A DNA stretch of 64,000 nucleotides from JAGOUA01 sp964428975 (GCA_964428975.1 CAYSAI010000004.1:27945-91944); one strand, 5' to 3'; positions 32,649-42,177 are shown, counted from the first letter of the stretch. The notes: generated by a model from the sequence alone, not told the origin. Program-made: numbers and translations.

Positions 32649-35600
32649 ATGTTAAACAAGATTATTCTTTGGGCGATCCAGTATCGCTTCATGACGGTTG
32701 CTCTTGCTCTTTTCATTGCGGGTATTGGAATTTGGAGTCTGATGGGCATGAAAGTGGATGTTATTCCCGATGTAAATAAACCAACGGTCGCCGTATTTGC
32801 AGAGGGAGAAGGGTTGGCGGCAGAAGAGATTGAGCGCCTAATCCTGACACCTATGGAGGCGGCTGTGGCCGGAGCTCCCGGAGTCGAGCGCGTGCGTGGC
32901 TCTGCTTCTTTTGGGCTCGCCATCGTACAAGCGGAATTTAGTTGGGGATCGGATGTGTATCGCAATCGCCAAATCATCCAAGAACGGCTGGCTCAATTGA
33001 GCCTTCCTCAAGATGTGAAGCCCGTCTTAGGCCCGGTTGCTTCGGTGATGGGAGAAATCATGTGGGCGGGACTTACCTCATCGGATGAAAAAACGGATGG
33101 CATGCAGCTTCGTACACTCGCGGATTGGACGATCCGCCCAACGCTGTTGCGTGTTCCGGGAGTATCAGACGTTATCATCATGGGAGGCGATGTACGCGAG
33201 TGGCAGATCAATGTGAACGCGGAACGTCTACGGCAGTACAACATGAAGATGAGTGATGTGATTGAGCAGGTTGAAGGGGCGCTCAAAAACCGAGGTGGAG
33301 GCATCTTGGTGCAAAATGGTCAAGAGTATCCGGTCCGTATTCTTGTGGCTCCCTCTAAAATTGATGAGCTGAAGGAAATCGGGATTGGTAGATTCAATGA
33401 ACAGCCCATTCGACTCACAGATGTGGCGAACATCGTAGAGGGCGCAAGTCCTGTTCGTGGAAGCGCCTCTATTGATGGAAAGCCTGGCATTATCATGCGC
33501 ATTGTGAAGCAACCAGACGCAGAAACGCTGAAGGTTACGAAAGCAGTAGACGAAGCGCTCGAATCCTTGAAGCCAAGTCTTCCTCCTGGAACTGATCTAA
33601 AAAACGATCTGTTCCGTCAGGAGTGGTTTATTGATGCTGGGTTAAAAAACGTAAGAGAAGCCTTAATCGAAGGGGTAATTCTTGTCATCGTCATTCTCAC
33701 GCTTTTTCTCATGAACGTGAGGGCCACCGCTATAACGCTCACAGCTATTCCGATGAGTATTTTGGTTACAGCTATTGTTTTTCGAGCCTTTGATCTCTCT
33801 GTTAATGTCATGACGCTCGGAGGTATCGCAGTCGCCATCAGTGAGTTGGTGGATGATGCCATCGTTGATGTTGAAAACGTGTTTCGTCGTGTAAAAGAAT
33901 GGAGAAATGGAGGGATGAAGGGGTCGCTTCAAGAAGTTGTCTTTATGGCGTCGAGCGAAGTCCGTAATTCAATCGTGTACGCAACGCTCTTGGTTACGAT
34001 TGTCATGTTTCCGATCTTCTTCATTCCAGGCGTAGAAGGGAGATTGCTTGCGCCGCTTGGATTAGCCTATCTTGTATCCCTCGTCGCTTCCCTCGTGATT
34101 TCACTGACCCTGACCCCAGCTTTGTGTACGATCTTGTTAGCAAAAGCAAAGGTCAGCAGTCAGGTAGAAGAGGATACGAAATTCGTAAAATGGATGAAGC
34201 GCGTCTTTACGCCAAGTATTCGTTGGAGCATCTTCCACCCTAAAATCGTGATTGGGATCATTGTCCTGAGCATGGTCGGAGGCGTTGGATTATATCTAGG
34301 TGCCGGAAAAGAAGGTATACCTCCGTTTAACGAAGGATCAGCAACGATTGGAGTTGTCTTGCCTGTGGGAACGGATCTTCAAACCTCAAATGCCTTTGCT
34401 TCTCGTGTGGAAAGCGAGATAAGTAAAGTTCCAGGCGTAAGACGAGTGAGTCACTCAACCGGGCGTGCAGGTGCGGATCCACACGATAGCGGAGCGAATT
34501 CGAGTGAGCTTCAAGTAGCCTTTGAGCCTGGCTTAGAGAAAGATCGAGAACGACTATTTGGAGAGCTGCAAAAAATCCTGGATCGGTTCCCTGAAGCGGA
34601 CTTTGGATTAGGCCAGCCGATTACGCATAAGATGGAAGAGTTGTTATCCGGCGTACGTGCTCCAATCGTTGTAAAAGTTTTTGGAGACGATCTCACGAAT
34701 TTACGCGAAGCCGCAGCATTGATGCGCGACGAACTTGCGAAACAGCCAGGAATAAAAAATCCTCAGGTCCAACGAGAAGTCATGGTACCGGAATTTCGTA
34801 TCTATCCTGCCAGAAGTCGTTTGGCAGAGCAGGGAATATCCAATGGTGAGGTTGCGGAAGAACTTGAGCGAGGACTTTTAGGAGAAACAATCGGACAGGT
34901 TCAGCTCGGAAGTGCTCGCGTTGATGTTGTCACAAGATACGACCAAAGCTCGCGTGGGAACGCTTCTGGATTGCGCGATCTCGCTCTTCCTTTTGAAAAT
35001 ACGGGTTCGCTTGGAAGCGCGGCTGATATTCGTATTGAAGGAGGACGGAATCGCCTAGGTCATGAAGGAGGAAAGCGCGTCATGACCGTGAGTGCGAACT
35101 ACCAAGGAAGCGACATCGTAGGAGCGGTGGGAGCGGCAAAGGAGATTATTGAAACAAAGCGACTTCCTGAAGGGATTACCCTTTCTTTTGAAGGAACCTA
35201 TAAGAGCCAAAAAGAGAATAGCCGTCGTTTAGCGATGCTCTTTTCTATCGGACTCCTCTTTATTTTTAGCATCCTCTATCACGGGTTTAAATCGGTACCC
35301 ATCGTTCTTCAGATCATGTTGAATATTCCGACCGTGTTAATCGGAGGAATCGTTGCTATCTGGCTGACGGGGGGAGTCGTGAGTCTCGCCCACTTGGTCG
35401 GCTTTGTCTCTTTGGCAGGAATCGTATCAAGAAACGGAATTATGTTGGTGAGCCATATCCTTCACCTTATTAAAAAAGAAGGTAAGCCTTTCTCTGTTGA
35501 TACTGTTCTTCAAGCGACGCTTGATCGATTGGTGCCAGTCTTTATGACTTCGGCTTCTGCGTTGGCACTCATTCCACTTATGTTAGCGGGAGCTGAGCCA

Positions 35601-35747
35601 GGAAAAGAGTTACTCAGCCCAATCGCTATTGTTATGTTTGGTGGGTTAGCCTCATCCACGATCATTGCCATCTTCTTAACACCAGCCGTCTTCTACTTCT
35701 TGGGCAAGAAGACACCCAAAATGTTTGAAGCATCGACGATAGAATAA
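32649..35747 (+). CDS. CzcA/CusA-type heavy-metal RND efflux pump
   Basis: A 1032-aa proton-driven exporter with twelve membrane helices and two large periplasmic loops. Features: N-terminal helix and VDVIPDVNKPTVAVF, the TM4 motif AISELVDDAIVDVENVFRR carrying the proton-relay Asp residues, the second-half NIPTVLIGGIVAIWLTGGVVSLAHLVGF and GIVSRNGIMLVSHI. These blocks fit the heavy-metal RND group, not drug pumps; Cu/Ag or Zn/Co/Cd cannot be separated here. Full length, no frameshift. No outer-membrane factor gene (CusC/TolC) lies nearby, which is odd because CPR cells are thought to lack a typical outer membrane. Confidence 0.93.
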   Translation: MLNKIILWAIQYRFMTVALALFIAGIGIWSLMGMKVDVIPDVNKPTVAVFAEGEGLAAEEIERLILTPMEAAVAGAPGVERVRGSASFGLAIVQAEFSWGSDVYRNRQIIQERLAQLSLPQDVKPVLGPVASVMGEIMWAGLTSSDEKTDGMQLRTLADWTIRPTLLRVPGVSDVIIMGGDVREWQINVNAERLRQYNMKMSDVIEQVEGALKNRGGGILVQNGQEYPVRILVAPSKIDELKEIGIGRFNEQPIRLTDVANIVEGASPVRGSASIDGKPGIIMRIVKQPDAETLKVTKAVDEALESLKPSLPPGTDLKNDLFRQEWFIDAGLKNVREALIEGVILVIVILTLFLMNVRATAITLTAIPMSILVTAIVFRAFDLSVNVMTLGGIAVAISELVDDAIVDVENVFRRVKEWRNGGMKGSLQEVVFMASSEVRNSIVYATLLVTIVMFPIFFIPGVEGRLLAPLGLAYLVSLVASLVISLTLTPALCTILLAKAKVSSQVEEDTKFVKWMKRVFTPSIRWSIFHPKIVIGIIVLSMVGGVGLYLGAGKEGIPPFNEGSATIGVVLPVGTDLQTSNAFASRVESEISKVPGVRRVSHSTGRAGADPHDSGANSSELQVAFEPGLEKDRERLFGELQKILDRFPEADFGLGQPITHKMEELLSGVRAPIVVKVFGDDLTNLREAAALMRDELAKQPGIKNPQVQREVMVPEFRIYPARSRLAEQGISNGEVAEELERGLLGETIGQVQLGSARVDVVTRYDQSSRGNASGLRDLALPFENTGSLGSAADIRIEGGRNRLGHEGGKRVMTVSANYQGSDIVGAVGAAKEIIETKRLPEGITLSFEGTYKSQKENSRRLAMLFSIGLLFIFSILYHGFKSVPIVLQIMLNIPTVLIGGIVAIWLTGGVVSLAHLVGFVSLAGIVSRNGIMLVSHILHLIKKEGKPFSVDTVLQATLDRLVPVFMTSASALALIPLMLAGAEPGKELLSPIAIVMFGGLASSTIIAIFLTPAVFYFLGKKTPKMFEASTIE

Positions 35748-35791
35748 TATGTACCAGCGTGACGGGAATAGTTAACAGTACCTAGAAAACG

Positions 35792-35819
35792 TTGCAAATA
35801 TTGCTCAGGGGACTACAAT
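35792..35819 (+). promoter_or_regulatory. Promoter of the FAD oxidoreductase gene
   Basis: TTGCAA (35792-35797), 16-base spacer, TACAAT (35814-35819). The -10 ends eight bases before the ATG at 35828. Confidence 0.6.
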
Positions 35820-35827
35820 GCACGCAT

Positions 35828-37483
35828 ATGAAATCCGTGGCAGTTTTCGGTGCGGGGATTGCGGGGTTAAGTGCCGCTCATGAATTTGCACGCTTGGGCT
35901 ATACCGTAGCGGTATACGAAGCAAATACTGATGCAGGAGGATTCTTTAGAAGTGCGCGCATGCCACAAGATGAGGGAATGCCTTCTGAATATTCTTGGCA
36001 TGGATTTGGTCCTTGGTACCACAATGTCTTTGATATCATGAAGCAGATTCCCTTTGATGAAAAAAGAACCGTGTATGACGCGGCACTTTCCCGTCCCATC
36101 AACTACGGTATCGTGGGAGATAAAGATGAAAATAGTTCCGATGAAAAAAATGTCTTTGGAATCTTTCAGCAATTCCGCATGACCTGGTACGATAGAATAA
36201 CCTGGAACATCATCCTTTTAAAAACGTGGACGGCGAATGCTCGTACGGAGAAATACTACTCATCCCTCAACGCCGCAGAAGTATGGCGACCGTTCATGAG
36301 TGAACGTGGTTGGAAAACGTGGAGAGCAACGTTTGGTCCTTGGATTGGCTGCGACTGGACGCGTGCATCCCTTCATCACGTAGGGCAATTTTTTAGAAGA
36401 AACCTCGCCTCAGACCCACCACACATGCATGAGGCAGACGAAGAGGGTGGTGCGTGGACACAAGGATCGGGCGATGGCTGGCTGCTCCTCAAAGGACCAA
36501 GTAATGAGTTTTGGTTTGAGAAATGGATTACCCACCTTCAATACAAAGGTGTTTCTTTCTTTTGGAAACAATCGCTTCAACAACTTACGTACGATGGTAG
36601 CCATATTACGGAAGCGCTTCTTGCATCAGGAGAGCAGGTAAAGGCGGACATCTACGTTCTCGCGACCAATCCTTTTGCGGCCGCGGACATTATCGATCGT
36701 ACTCCTGCCCTTGCCGAGATTGATCAGCTTCGGCTTTTTCGTCCGCTCATTGCCGACGGCCCGCATACACAGGTATCTTTCCGTATCGCGTTCTCAGAAA
36801 AGATCTTATGGCCTAAAGAACGGAGTGCGTTTCTTCTTCCCGATTCAGAGTTTAATATTACGCTTTTTGCTCAAGAGCAAGTTTGGTCGTCAGACGTTTC
36901 TTTAGGGCACGAAGTAAAGTCACTCTGGACAGGAACCGCGTGTGTTGCAAGTGAGCCAGGAAAAATATTCAATCTTCCTCTCGAAAAATGCACGCGGGAA
37001 CAATTCATCGAAGAAATACAATCGCAGCTTCTTCGCTGTGAAGAGCTACAAAATCTTCTTCAAACAGCAAATAAAGGTCACGATCTTCGTCATTTTCCGA
37101 TACTGAGGATCGAAGTATGGCACGAATGGAAATTCTCCCCTGAAGGGATAACTCCCAAACAACCTAAATGGGTCATGAGCAATCACACGCAGCCGTATCT
37201 TCCTACGCAAAAGACCCCAGTTCCTAATTTACTTCTTGCCGGAGCACACACCAAAACTGATGCAGACATTTGGAGTATCGAAGGCGCCGTTGAGAGTGGT
37301 CGACGTGCGGCGCAAGTCATCGAGCCTAGCGTCACGGTCATTCCTCAGTACAAACCAGGCTGGTTGCGTATCCTTAGTACACTCGATAATGCGTGTTTTT
37401 ACTTGGGTTTACCTCATATAGTCGATATTCTTTTATCCATTCTCGTTCTCATGTCTATCGTTTTAGGTCTCTTACAGAGTTAA
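35828..37483 (+). CDS. Membrane-anchored FAD-dependent amine-oxidase/desaturase-like flavoprotein
   Basis: A 551-aa protein with the N-terminal dinucleotide-binding fold (FGAGIAGLSAAHEFARLGYTVAVYEA...GG) and the C-terminal FAD block NLLLAGAHTKTDADIWSIEGAVESGRRAA, as in phytoene-desaturase, hydroxysqualene and amine-oxidase-type enzymes. A hydrophobic C-terminal helix (about 528-548) would anchor it. Substrate unknown. It has its own promoter after the RND pump and shares that block's lower-GC look, so it may have arrived with it. The start at 35828 is set by the Rossmann motif and the -10 eight bases upstream. Confidence 0.75.
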   Translation: MKSVAVFGAGIAGLSAAHEFARLGYTVAVYEANTDAGGFFRSARMPQDEGMPSEYSWHGFGPWYHNVFDIMKQIPFDEKRTVYDAALSRPINYGIVGDKDENSSDEKNVFGIFQQFRMTWYDRITWNIILLKTWTANARTEKYYSSLNAAEVWRPFMSERGWKTWRATFGPWIGCDWTRASLHHVGQFFRRNLASDPPHMHEADEEGGAWTQGSGDGWLLLKGPSNEFWFEKWITHLQYKGVSFFWKQSLQQLTYDGSHITEALLASGEQVKADIYVLATNPFAAADIIDRTPALAEIDQLRLFRPLIADGPHTQVSFRIAFSEKILWPKERSAFLLPDSEFNITLFAQEQVWSSDVSLGHEVKSLWTGTACVASEPGKIFNLPLEKCTREQFIEEIQSQLLRCEELQNLLQTANKGHDLRHFPILRIEVWHEWKFSPEGITPKQPKWVMSNHTQPYLPTQKTPVPNLLLAGAHTKTDADIWSIEGAVESGRRAAQVIEPSVTVIPQYKPGWLRILSTLDNACFYLGLPHIVDILLSILVLMSIVLGLLQS

Positions 37484-37601
37484 ATGGGTCGCTTCTCCCT
37501 TGTGGATCTCTATAAAATTACTAGGACGCCTCAAGCTTCTTTTCCATACTCCTTTCTGCTAGGCTTTCGTTGTCCAATCAAGGACGGAAGAGGTATGAGT
37601 C

Positions 37602-38438
37602 ATGCGCGATGAAGCGTCAGAGCGTCGAGCCTCGATCACGGCAGGGCATCTTCGTAGGATATTTGATTTCCCCGTGCCTCCGAAGATTGGGATCGTGCTC
37701 GGTACGGGATGGGGAGGAACGCTTGGCTGGAAGCGGGAATGCCGGGCAGTTTCTTTCGAAGAGATTTCAGGGTTCAACAACCTTCCCTCTCTCGAGGGGC
37801 ATGCACGAAAAGTTCTCTGTGGAGACATCGAAGACAAGCCAGTGATCGCTCTTTCTGGACGTCTTCATGTGAATGAGGTGCCTCTTAGCGATCCTCATAG
37901 CGAGGAGTTTACTCGTATGGTACGTCTTCAGGTCGAGATGCTGCTCAAACTGGGGGTGGAGACGTTGATTCTCACCGCTGCGGCAGGGAGTCTTCATCCA
38001 AAAATTCTCGTGGGGAATTTTACGATCGTGGACGGGTTCATCTCGCTCTTTGCGCCTGATATGCCGCTTTTTGGAGGAGAGTTCGTCTCACCTGATGATG
38101 CGCTCGATCCGCATCTGCGAGAATGCGCGGTATCAGCCGTGAAAGAAGCGGGCGGTATGCCGCACATGGGTGGTCACGCCATGGTTCGAGGGCCTTTTTT
38201 TGAAGGGCGTAGATACGACAAACCTCTCTTGGCTTTGAGTGGCGCTTCAACGGTGGGTATGAGCATGCTTCCTGAAGCATGTATTGCCGCGCTGTATCCG
38301 CCTGTGAAGGTGCTTGCGCTCACGTTCATCACGAACAGTGCGTTCGAAACCCATTCACATGAAACGAACCAAGTGCGCGCGCGCGAGAAGTCGGAAATGA
38401 TGGGGGAGGTGCTGCGCGGCATCATCAAGCGGATCTGA
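37602..38438 (+). CDS. Purine nucleoside phosphorylase
   Basis: Phosphorolytic cleavage of purine nucleosides for salvage. The 278-aa protein fits the trimeric PNP/MTAP family: VLGTGWGG near residue 33 (phosphate site), FEEISGFNNLPSLEGHA, VIALSGRLHVNE, LILTAAAGSLHP, the MVRGPFFEG block and STVGMSMLPEACIAA, then ALTFITNSA. CPR cells rely on salvage, so this is expected. ATG at 37602 has GGAAGAGG upstream at a slightly long spacing. It stands alone with a terminator after it. Confidence 0.92.
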   Translation: MRDEASERRASITAGHLRRIFDFPVPPKIGIVLGTGWGGTLGWKRECRAVSFEEISGFNNLPSLEGHARKVLCGDIEDKPVIALSGRLHVNEVPLSDPHSEEFTRMVRLQVEMLLKLGVETLILTAAAGSLHPKILVGNFTIVDGFISLFAPDMPLFGGEFVSPDDALDPHLRECAVSAVKEAGGMPHMGGHAMVRGPFFEGRRYDKPLLALSGASTVGMSMLPEACIAALYPPVKVLALTFITNSAFETHSHETNQVRAREKSEMMGEVLRGIIKRI

Positions 38439-38447
38439 AGTTCTCTC

Positions 38448-38492
38448 ACCTGTAGATTCGACTCGCGTCGCGTCCTGCAGGTTGTTTTGTTT
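38448..38492 (+). terminator. PNP gene terminator
   Basis: ACCTGTAG and CTGCAGGT pair (one G-T) around a loop with further pairing, followed by TGTTTTGTTTC. Confidence 0.65.
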
Positions 38493-38519
38493 CTGTTGCT
38501 GTCCCTTCCTAGCTCCATC

Positions 38520-38548
38520 TAGACACCACGCGTGTTTTTCTCTACACT
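38520..38548 (+). promoter_or_regulatory. Promoter of the ABC-F gene
   Basis: TAGACA (38520-38525), 17-base spacer, TACACT (38543-38548), ending nine bases before the ATG at 38558. Confidence 0.6.
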
Positions 38549-38557
38549 CCCAATCTT

Positions 38558-40021
38558 ATGGATCATGGAAGCGTTATTCTTCGTTTTAGCGGAGTTACGT
38601 ACGGATACGACGAAGACCATCCTCTTCTTGAGGAGGTAGATTTTTCCGTTCGAGAAAACGCGAAAATGACGCTGATGGGGCAAAATGGTGCAGGAAAGAG
38701 CACGATTTTTAAAATGCTCACGGGAGATCAAAAACCCATAGAGGGGCATATTCATATTCAGCAAGGCGCGAGCATCGCGATTGGCCTGCAAGTTCTTGCT
38801 CGTGAACGCTTGACGGATACCGTGCGCGATTTTTTCGCTCGCGCGTTTTCAGATGTTCCGTATAATCTCGATCGACGTATCGCAAACGTCCTCGAAACCG
38901 TGAACCTCGATGCGCCTCTCACGAAAACGCTCGCGGAATTTTCTGGCGGACAGCAAGCGCGTCTTTTGCTTGCGTATGCGCTTATTCAAGAACCGGACAT
39001 CCTGCTTCTTGATGAGCCGACCAATAATCTTGATAAGGCGGGTATCGAACATCTCACGGGCTTTCTCATGATGTATCCGAAAACGGTGCTCGTGATTTCG
39101 CATGATGCAGACTTTCTGAACGCGTTTACGGAAGGAGTGCTGCATCTTGATGTGCACACACGAAAAGTGGAGCAATACGTCGGAAATTATTTCAACGTGG
39201 TCGAAGAGATCGCCGCGAAAATCGAACGTGATCGCATGAAAAATGCGCGTCTTTTGAAAGATATTCAAGATCGCAAAGACAAAGTGAACTTTTTCGCCCA
39301 CAAAGGAGGAAAGATGCGTAAACTCGCGAGTAAACTTCGCGAACAGGTGGAAGAAGCAGAAGAAAATATCGTCGAGATACGTCGTGATGATAAAACGATT
39401 CGCGATTTCGTGATTCCTGCACCGGATTCCAGCGAAGCGATCGTGCGCATTTCTTCCGTGCGGGTGATTCATGACCATGCGCCGCAGCAGCAGGAGCTTG
39501 ATATTGTGCTTCGCAAGGGAGATCGTTTGCTGGTTTCTGGTCCAAACGGTATTGGAAAAAGTACGATGCTTCGCGCGCTTGCCGAGGGAAAAGAGGAAGG
39601 CGCGATCATACGCGACGGGGTGAAGGTTGGGTACTATCGTCAAGATTTTAGCGGTCTTGATTTTAGCGCGACGGTCTATGATGAGCTGGAGCAGATGATG
39701 GAACTTCCTTCAAACGAGCGTTTGCGCGCCGTGGCTTCCGAGTTTCTGCTCACGTCTGATCTGCTCAAAAACACGGTTGGCTCTCTTTCAGAAGGACAGA
39801 AGGGGCTTTTATGCTTCGCGCGGTTCGTGCTCCAAGCTCCGGGGCTGCTTATTCTCGACGAGCCGACGAACCATATTAACTTTCGTCATCTTCCTGTGAT
39901 CGCTCGTGCGCTCCAAGACTATAAAGGCTGCATCATCATGGTGAGTCACATGGAAGAATTCGTGCACCAAATTTCTTTTACGAAACGCCTTGACCTTGGA
40001 AAGATTGGCAAGATGGGTTAG
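38558..40021 (+). CDS. ABC-F family ATPase
   Basis: A 487-aa soluble protein with two ABC domains and no membrane segment, the ABC-F layout of proteins that act on the ribosome (EttA/Uup/YdiF). Domain 1: Walker A GQNGAGKST, signature EFSGGQQAR, Walker B LLLDEPTNNLD. A charged linker (about 205-270) matches the P-site tRNA interaction motif region. Domain 2: Walker A GPNGIGKST, signature SLSEGQKG, Walker B LLILDEPTNH. Slightly shorter than most. Its stop overlaps the stop of the convergent flavoprotein gene by four bases. Confidence 0.93.
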   Translation: MDHGSVILRFSGVTYGYDEDHPLLEEVDFSVRENAKMTLMGQNGAGKSTIFKMLTGDQKPIEGHIHIQQGASIAIGLQVLARERLTDTVRDFFARAFSDVPYNLDRRIANVLETVNLDAPLTKTLAEFSGGQQARLLLAYALIQEPDILLLDEPTNNLDKAGIEHLTGFLMMYPKTVLVISHDADFLNAFTEGVLHLDVHTRKVEQYVGNYFNVVEEIAAKIERDRMKNARLLKDIQDRKDKVNFFAHKGGKMRKLASKLREQVEEAEENIVEIRRDDKTIRDFVIPAPDSSEAIVRISSVRVIHDHAPQQQELDIVLRKGDRLLVSGPNGIGKSTMLRALAEGKEEGAIIRDGVKVGYYRQDFSGLDFSATVYDELEQMMELPSNERLRAVASEFLLTSDLLKNTVGSLSEGQKGLLCFARFVLQAPGLLILDEPTNHINFRHLPVIARALQDYKGCIIMVSHMEEFVHQISFTKRLDLGKIGKMG

Positions 40022-41253
40022 GAGGTTGCCGCGTAAAACCCCGCGCTTCGTCCGGTTGCCCACGAGGCAGAAAGATTAAACCCGCCCGTAAAACCATCGA
40101 TATCGAGAATTTCTCCTGCAAAAAAGAGTCTTGGGCAGAGGAGAGATTCCATGGTTTTTGGATGGACTTCTTTCAGATCAACACCGCCTGCTGTTACGAA
40201 TTCATCGCCCGCGCCGCGACCAATCGCGTGCAGGGGAAGGCGTTTGAGCCACGTAGCAAGAGCGAGCGTTTCGGTTTTTGAGAGATCGCCCGCGCCGGCA
40301 TTTGCAAGGCCTGTTTCTTGACTTGCGATGAACGCGAGAGATTTTGGCACGAAGACGGCGAGCACATTCTCTATCTGTTTTTTTGGTGTTTCTTGGATCG
40401 TTTTTCGTAGACGTGTATGCAATTCTTCAAGAGACGTGTCTGGAAACAGGTCGATGAAAAGCGGGAGAGGGCGCGTGCGATCATAGATTTCAAACGCAAC
40501 GAGCGAGGAAAGGGCGAATACCGCTGGGCCACTTACACCTTTATGCGTAAACAACAACGGCCCTGTAAAGTGTGCGCAGGAAGCTCCCTCTGCAGAGATG
40601 CGCGCCTTCGTGAAACTGAGGCCGCTCACTTCAGATGGCCACAGCTCACGCGTCGTAAACGAGTTGAGGCTTGGCGCAAGCGCGGTGATCGTATGACCAA
40701 GCGCGATCGCGAACGCGTAGCCATCTCCCGTGGAACCCGTATGTCGATACGCTTGACCGCCCGTAGTGAGAATGACTCGATCCGCACGTAAAGGCTCGGG
40801 GTCGTTCTTCTGATGGATCAAAAATCCGTGAGCGTCTTTTTCAAGACGTTCGACGCTTGCACGAAGGAGAACGTGCGTTTTTGTTTGATGAAAAAGCCGT
40901 TCAAAGACACGCACGATATCTTTTCCGTCATCAGAACGAGGAAATACGCGCAAGTCCTCTTCTGTTTTGAGCGGTACGCCGTGCGTCTCGAACCAGTTCA
41001 TGATCGCTTCCGGAGGGAACGTGTAGAGCGCTGACGAGAGGAATTTACCTCCGCGCGGGTAGTTCGTGAGGAGTGTTCGAACATCATGGATGCCCGTCGT
41101 GACGTTGCAGCGACCCCCCCCAGAAATAATCACCTTCTTGCCAAGACCATCGTTTCGTTCAAGAAGCACAACGTCCGCAGACGGGTTCGTCTCCTGCGCT
41201 CTGGCTGCGGCCATGAGGCCGGCCGCTCCTCCACCAATAATCGCTATACGCAT
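40018..41253 (-). CDS. BaiN/HI0933-family NAD(P)/FAD-dependent oxidoreductase
   Basis: A 411-aa flavoprotein with IIGGGAAGLMAAARAQE at the N-terminus, LLERNDGLGKKVIISGGGRCNVT (the family signature after the Rossmann fold), ILTTGGQAYRHTGSTGDGYAFAIALGHT and the C-terminal LFFAGEILDIDGFTGGFNLSASWATGR, which binds FAD. The family is widespread; BaiN reduces bile-acid intermediates, but the role in free-living bacteria is unknown. Normal length. It converges on the ABC-F gene and is divergent from the Gmad2 lipoprotein gene. Confidence 0.92.
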   Translation of the reverse strand: MRIAIIGGGAAGLMAAARAQETNPSADVVLLERNDGLGKKVIISGGGRCNVTTGIHDVRTLLTNYPRGGKFLSSALYTFPPEAIMNWFETHGVPLKTEEDLRVFPRSDDGKDIVRVFERLFHQTKTHVLLRASVERLEKDAHGFLIHQKNDPEPLRADRVILTTGGQAYRHTGSTGDGYAFAIALGHTITALAPSLNSFTTRELWPSEVSGLSFTKARISAEGASCAHFTGPLLFTHKGVSGPAVFALSSLVAFEIYDRTRPLPLFIDLFPDTSLEELHTRLRKTIQETPKKQIENVLAVFVPKSLAFIASQETGLANAGAGDLSKTETLALATWLKRLPLHAIGRGAGDEFVTAGGVDLKEVHPKTMESLLCPRLFFAGEILDIDGFTGGFNLSASWATGRSAGFYAATS

Positions 41254-41314
41254 AAGTCCTCTTCTTGTAGCACAGGATGGATGTTTCTTCTAGAACGTGG
41301 TACGTTTTCTTTCT

Positions 41315-41854
41315 ATGAACAAACTTCTCTTTCTTTCCTTGGGTGTGTTCGCGCTTATCGGTGCTGGGTGCTGGAAGGGCACTACGTGGCCTGTTGTGTG
41401 TACGGAGGAGGCGAAAGTGTGTCCGGATGGTTCAACTGTGGTTCGAGGGGGTGATATGTGTGTCTTTGCGCCGTGTCCTGTGGTACCGCCCGTTCCTCAA
41501 GCAACCTCGACGAAACCTGTGGCACCTGCCTCGAAAGATGATCTGATTCGTGTGACGACGCCTCTTTCCAATGCACAGGTAACGAGTCCGCTCACGATCA
41601 CCGGAGAAGCGCGCGGAAATTGGTACTTCGAAGCGTCGTTTCCGATCGAAATTCGTGATGCAAATAACACGCTTCTTGGAACCGTGCCTGCGCAAGCACA
41701 AGGTTCGTGGATGACGACAAACTACGTGCCATTTACGGCCACCCTTGTTTTTTCCACGCCGAGCACCGCGACCGGAACACTTATCTTGAAAAAAGACAAC
41801 CCATCAGGCGAACCGCAAAACGATAACCAACTGGTGATTCCAATCACGTTTTAA
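41315..41854 (+). CDS. Gmad2-domain lipoprotein
   Basis: A 179-aa lipoprotein with lipobox LIGAGC at residues 14-19. A short Cys-rich segment follows (VCTEEAKVCPDG...CVFAPCP), resembling a small disulfide-knotted unit, then a Pro/Thr linker. A C-terminal immunoglobulin-like Gmad2 domain (about 85-179) starts at VTTPLSNAQVTSPLTITGEA and ends near LILKKDNPSG. Gmad2 domains are found in surface and sporulation proteins and are common in CPR lipoproteins; the partner is unknown. The MGMT-like gene starts six bases after its stop. Confidence 0.82.
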   Translation: MNKLLFLSLGVFALIGAGCWKGTTWPVVCTEEAKVCPDGSTVVRGGDMCVFAPCPVVPPVPQATSTKPVAPASKDDLIRVTTPLSNAQVTSPLTITGEARGNWYFEASFPIEIRDANNTLLGTVPAQAQGSWMTTNYVPFTATLVFSTPSTATGTLILKKDNPSGEPQNDNQLVIPITF

Positions 41855-41859
41855 GAGAT

Positions 41860-42147
41860 GTGGCCACGCGCGCATCGTTTCGTGAAGCGGTTCTTGCCGT
41901 GGTGCGAGCCATCCCACGAGGATCGGTGCTCACCTACGCAGACGTCGCGGGGAAAGCAGGCTTCGCGAAAGCTGCGCGCGCGGTAGGATCGCTCATGAAA
42001 GGGAATCATGATGCAGATATCCCGTGCCATCGTGTCGTACGATCAGATGGAAGGGTGGGCGCGTATAATCGCGAAGGAGGCAGCGACACGAAGTGGAAGC
42101 GTCTCGCAGAAGAGGGGGTGGATATGACGAGATTTGTACAGATATAG
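41860..42147 (+). CDS. MGMT-like alkyltransferase, single-domain
   Basis: A 95-aa protein matching the C-terminal DNA-binding and active-site domain of O6-alkylguanine-DNA alkyltransferase. It has FREAVLAVVRAIPRGSVLTYADVAGKAGF, ARAVGSLMKGN with the Arg-finger region, and PCHRVVRSDG, in which the alkyl-accepting Cys is present. That separates it from the alkyltransferase-like proteins, which have Trp there. The N-terminal domain is absent. Start is GTG at 41860. It lies six bases after the Gmad2 lipoprotein and ends inside the next promoter. Confidence 0.88.
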   Translation: MATRASFREAVLAVVRAIPRGSVLTYADVAGKAGFAKAARAVGSLMKGNHDADIPCHRVVRSDGRVGAYNREGGSDTKWKRLAEEGVDMTRFVQI

Positions 42148-42177
42148 TTGACGAAACCGCCTTTTTTGTGCTACAAT
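42148..42177 (+). promoter_or_regulatory. Promoter of the MopE-like lipoprotein gene
   Basis: TTGACG (42148-42153), 18-base spacer, TACAAT (42172-42177). The leader of about 70 bases holds a perfect hairpin CCGCGA-TGC-TCGCGG (42189-42203) and no clear Shine-Dalgarno site. Confidence 0.7.

Noticed and set aside
37484..37601. Looked for an attachment-site repeat of the tRNA-Asn 3' end at the right edge of the metal block
   Set aside because: No match found by eye, and no integrase gene in the block.
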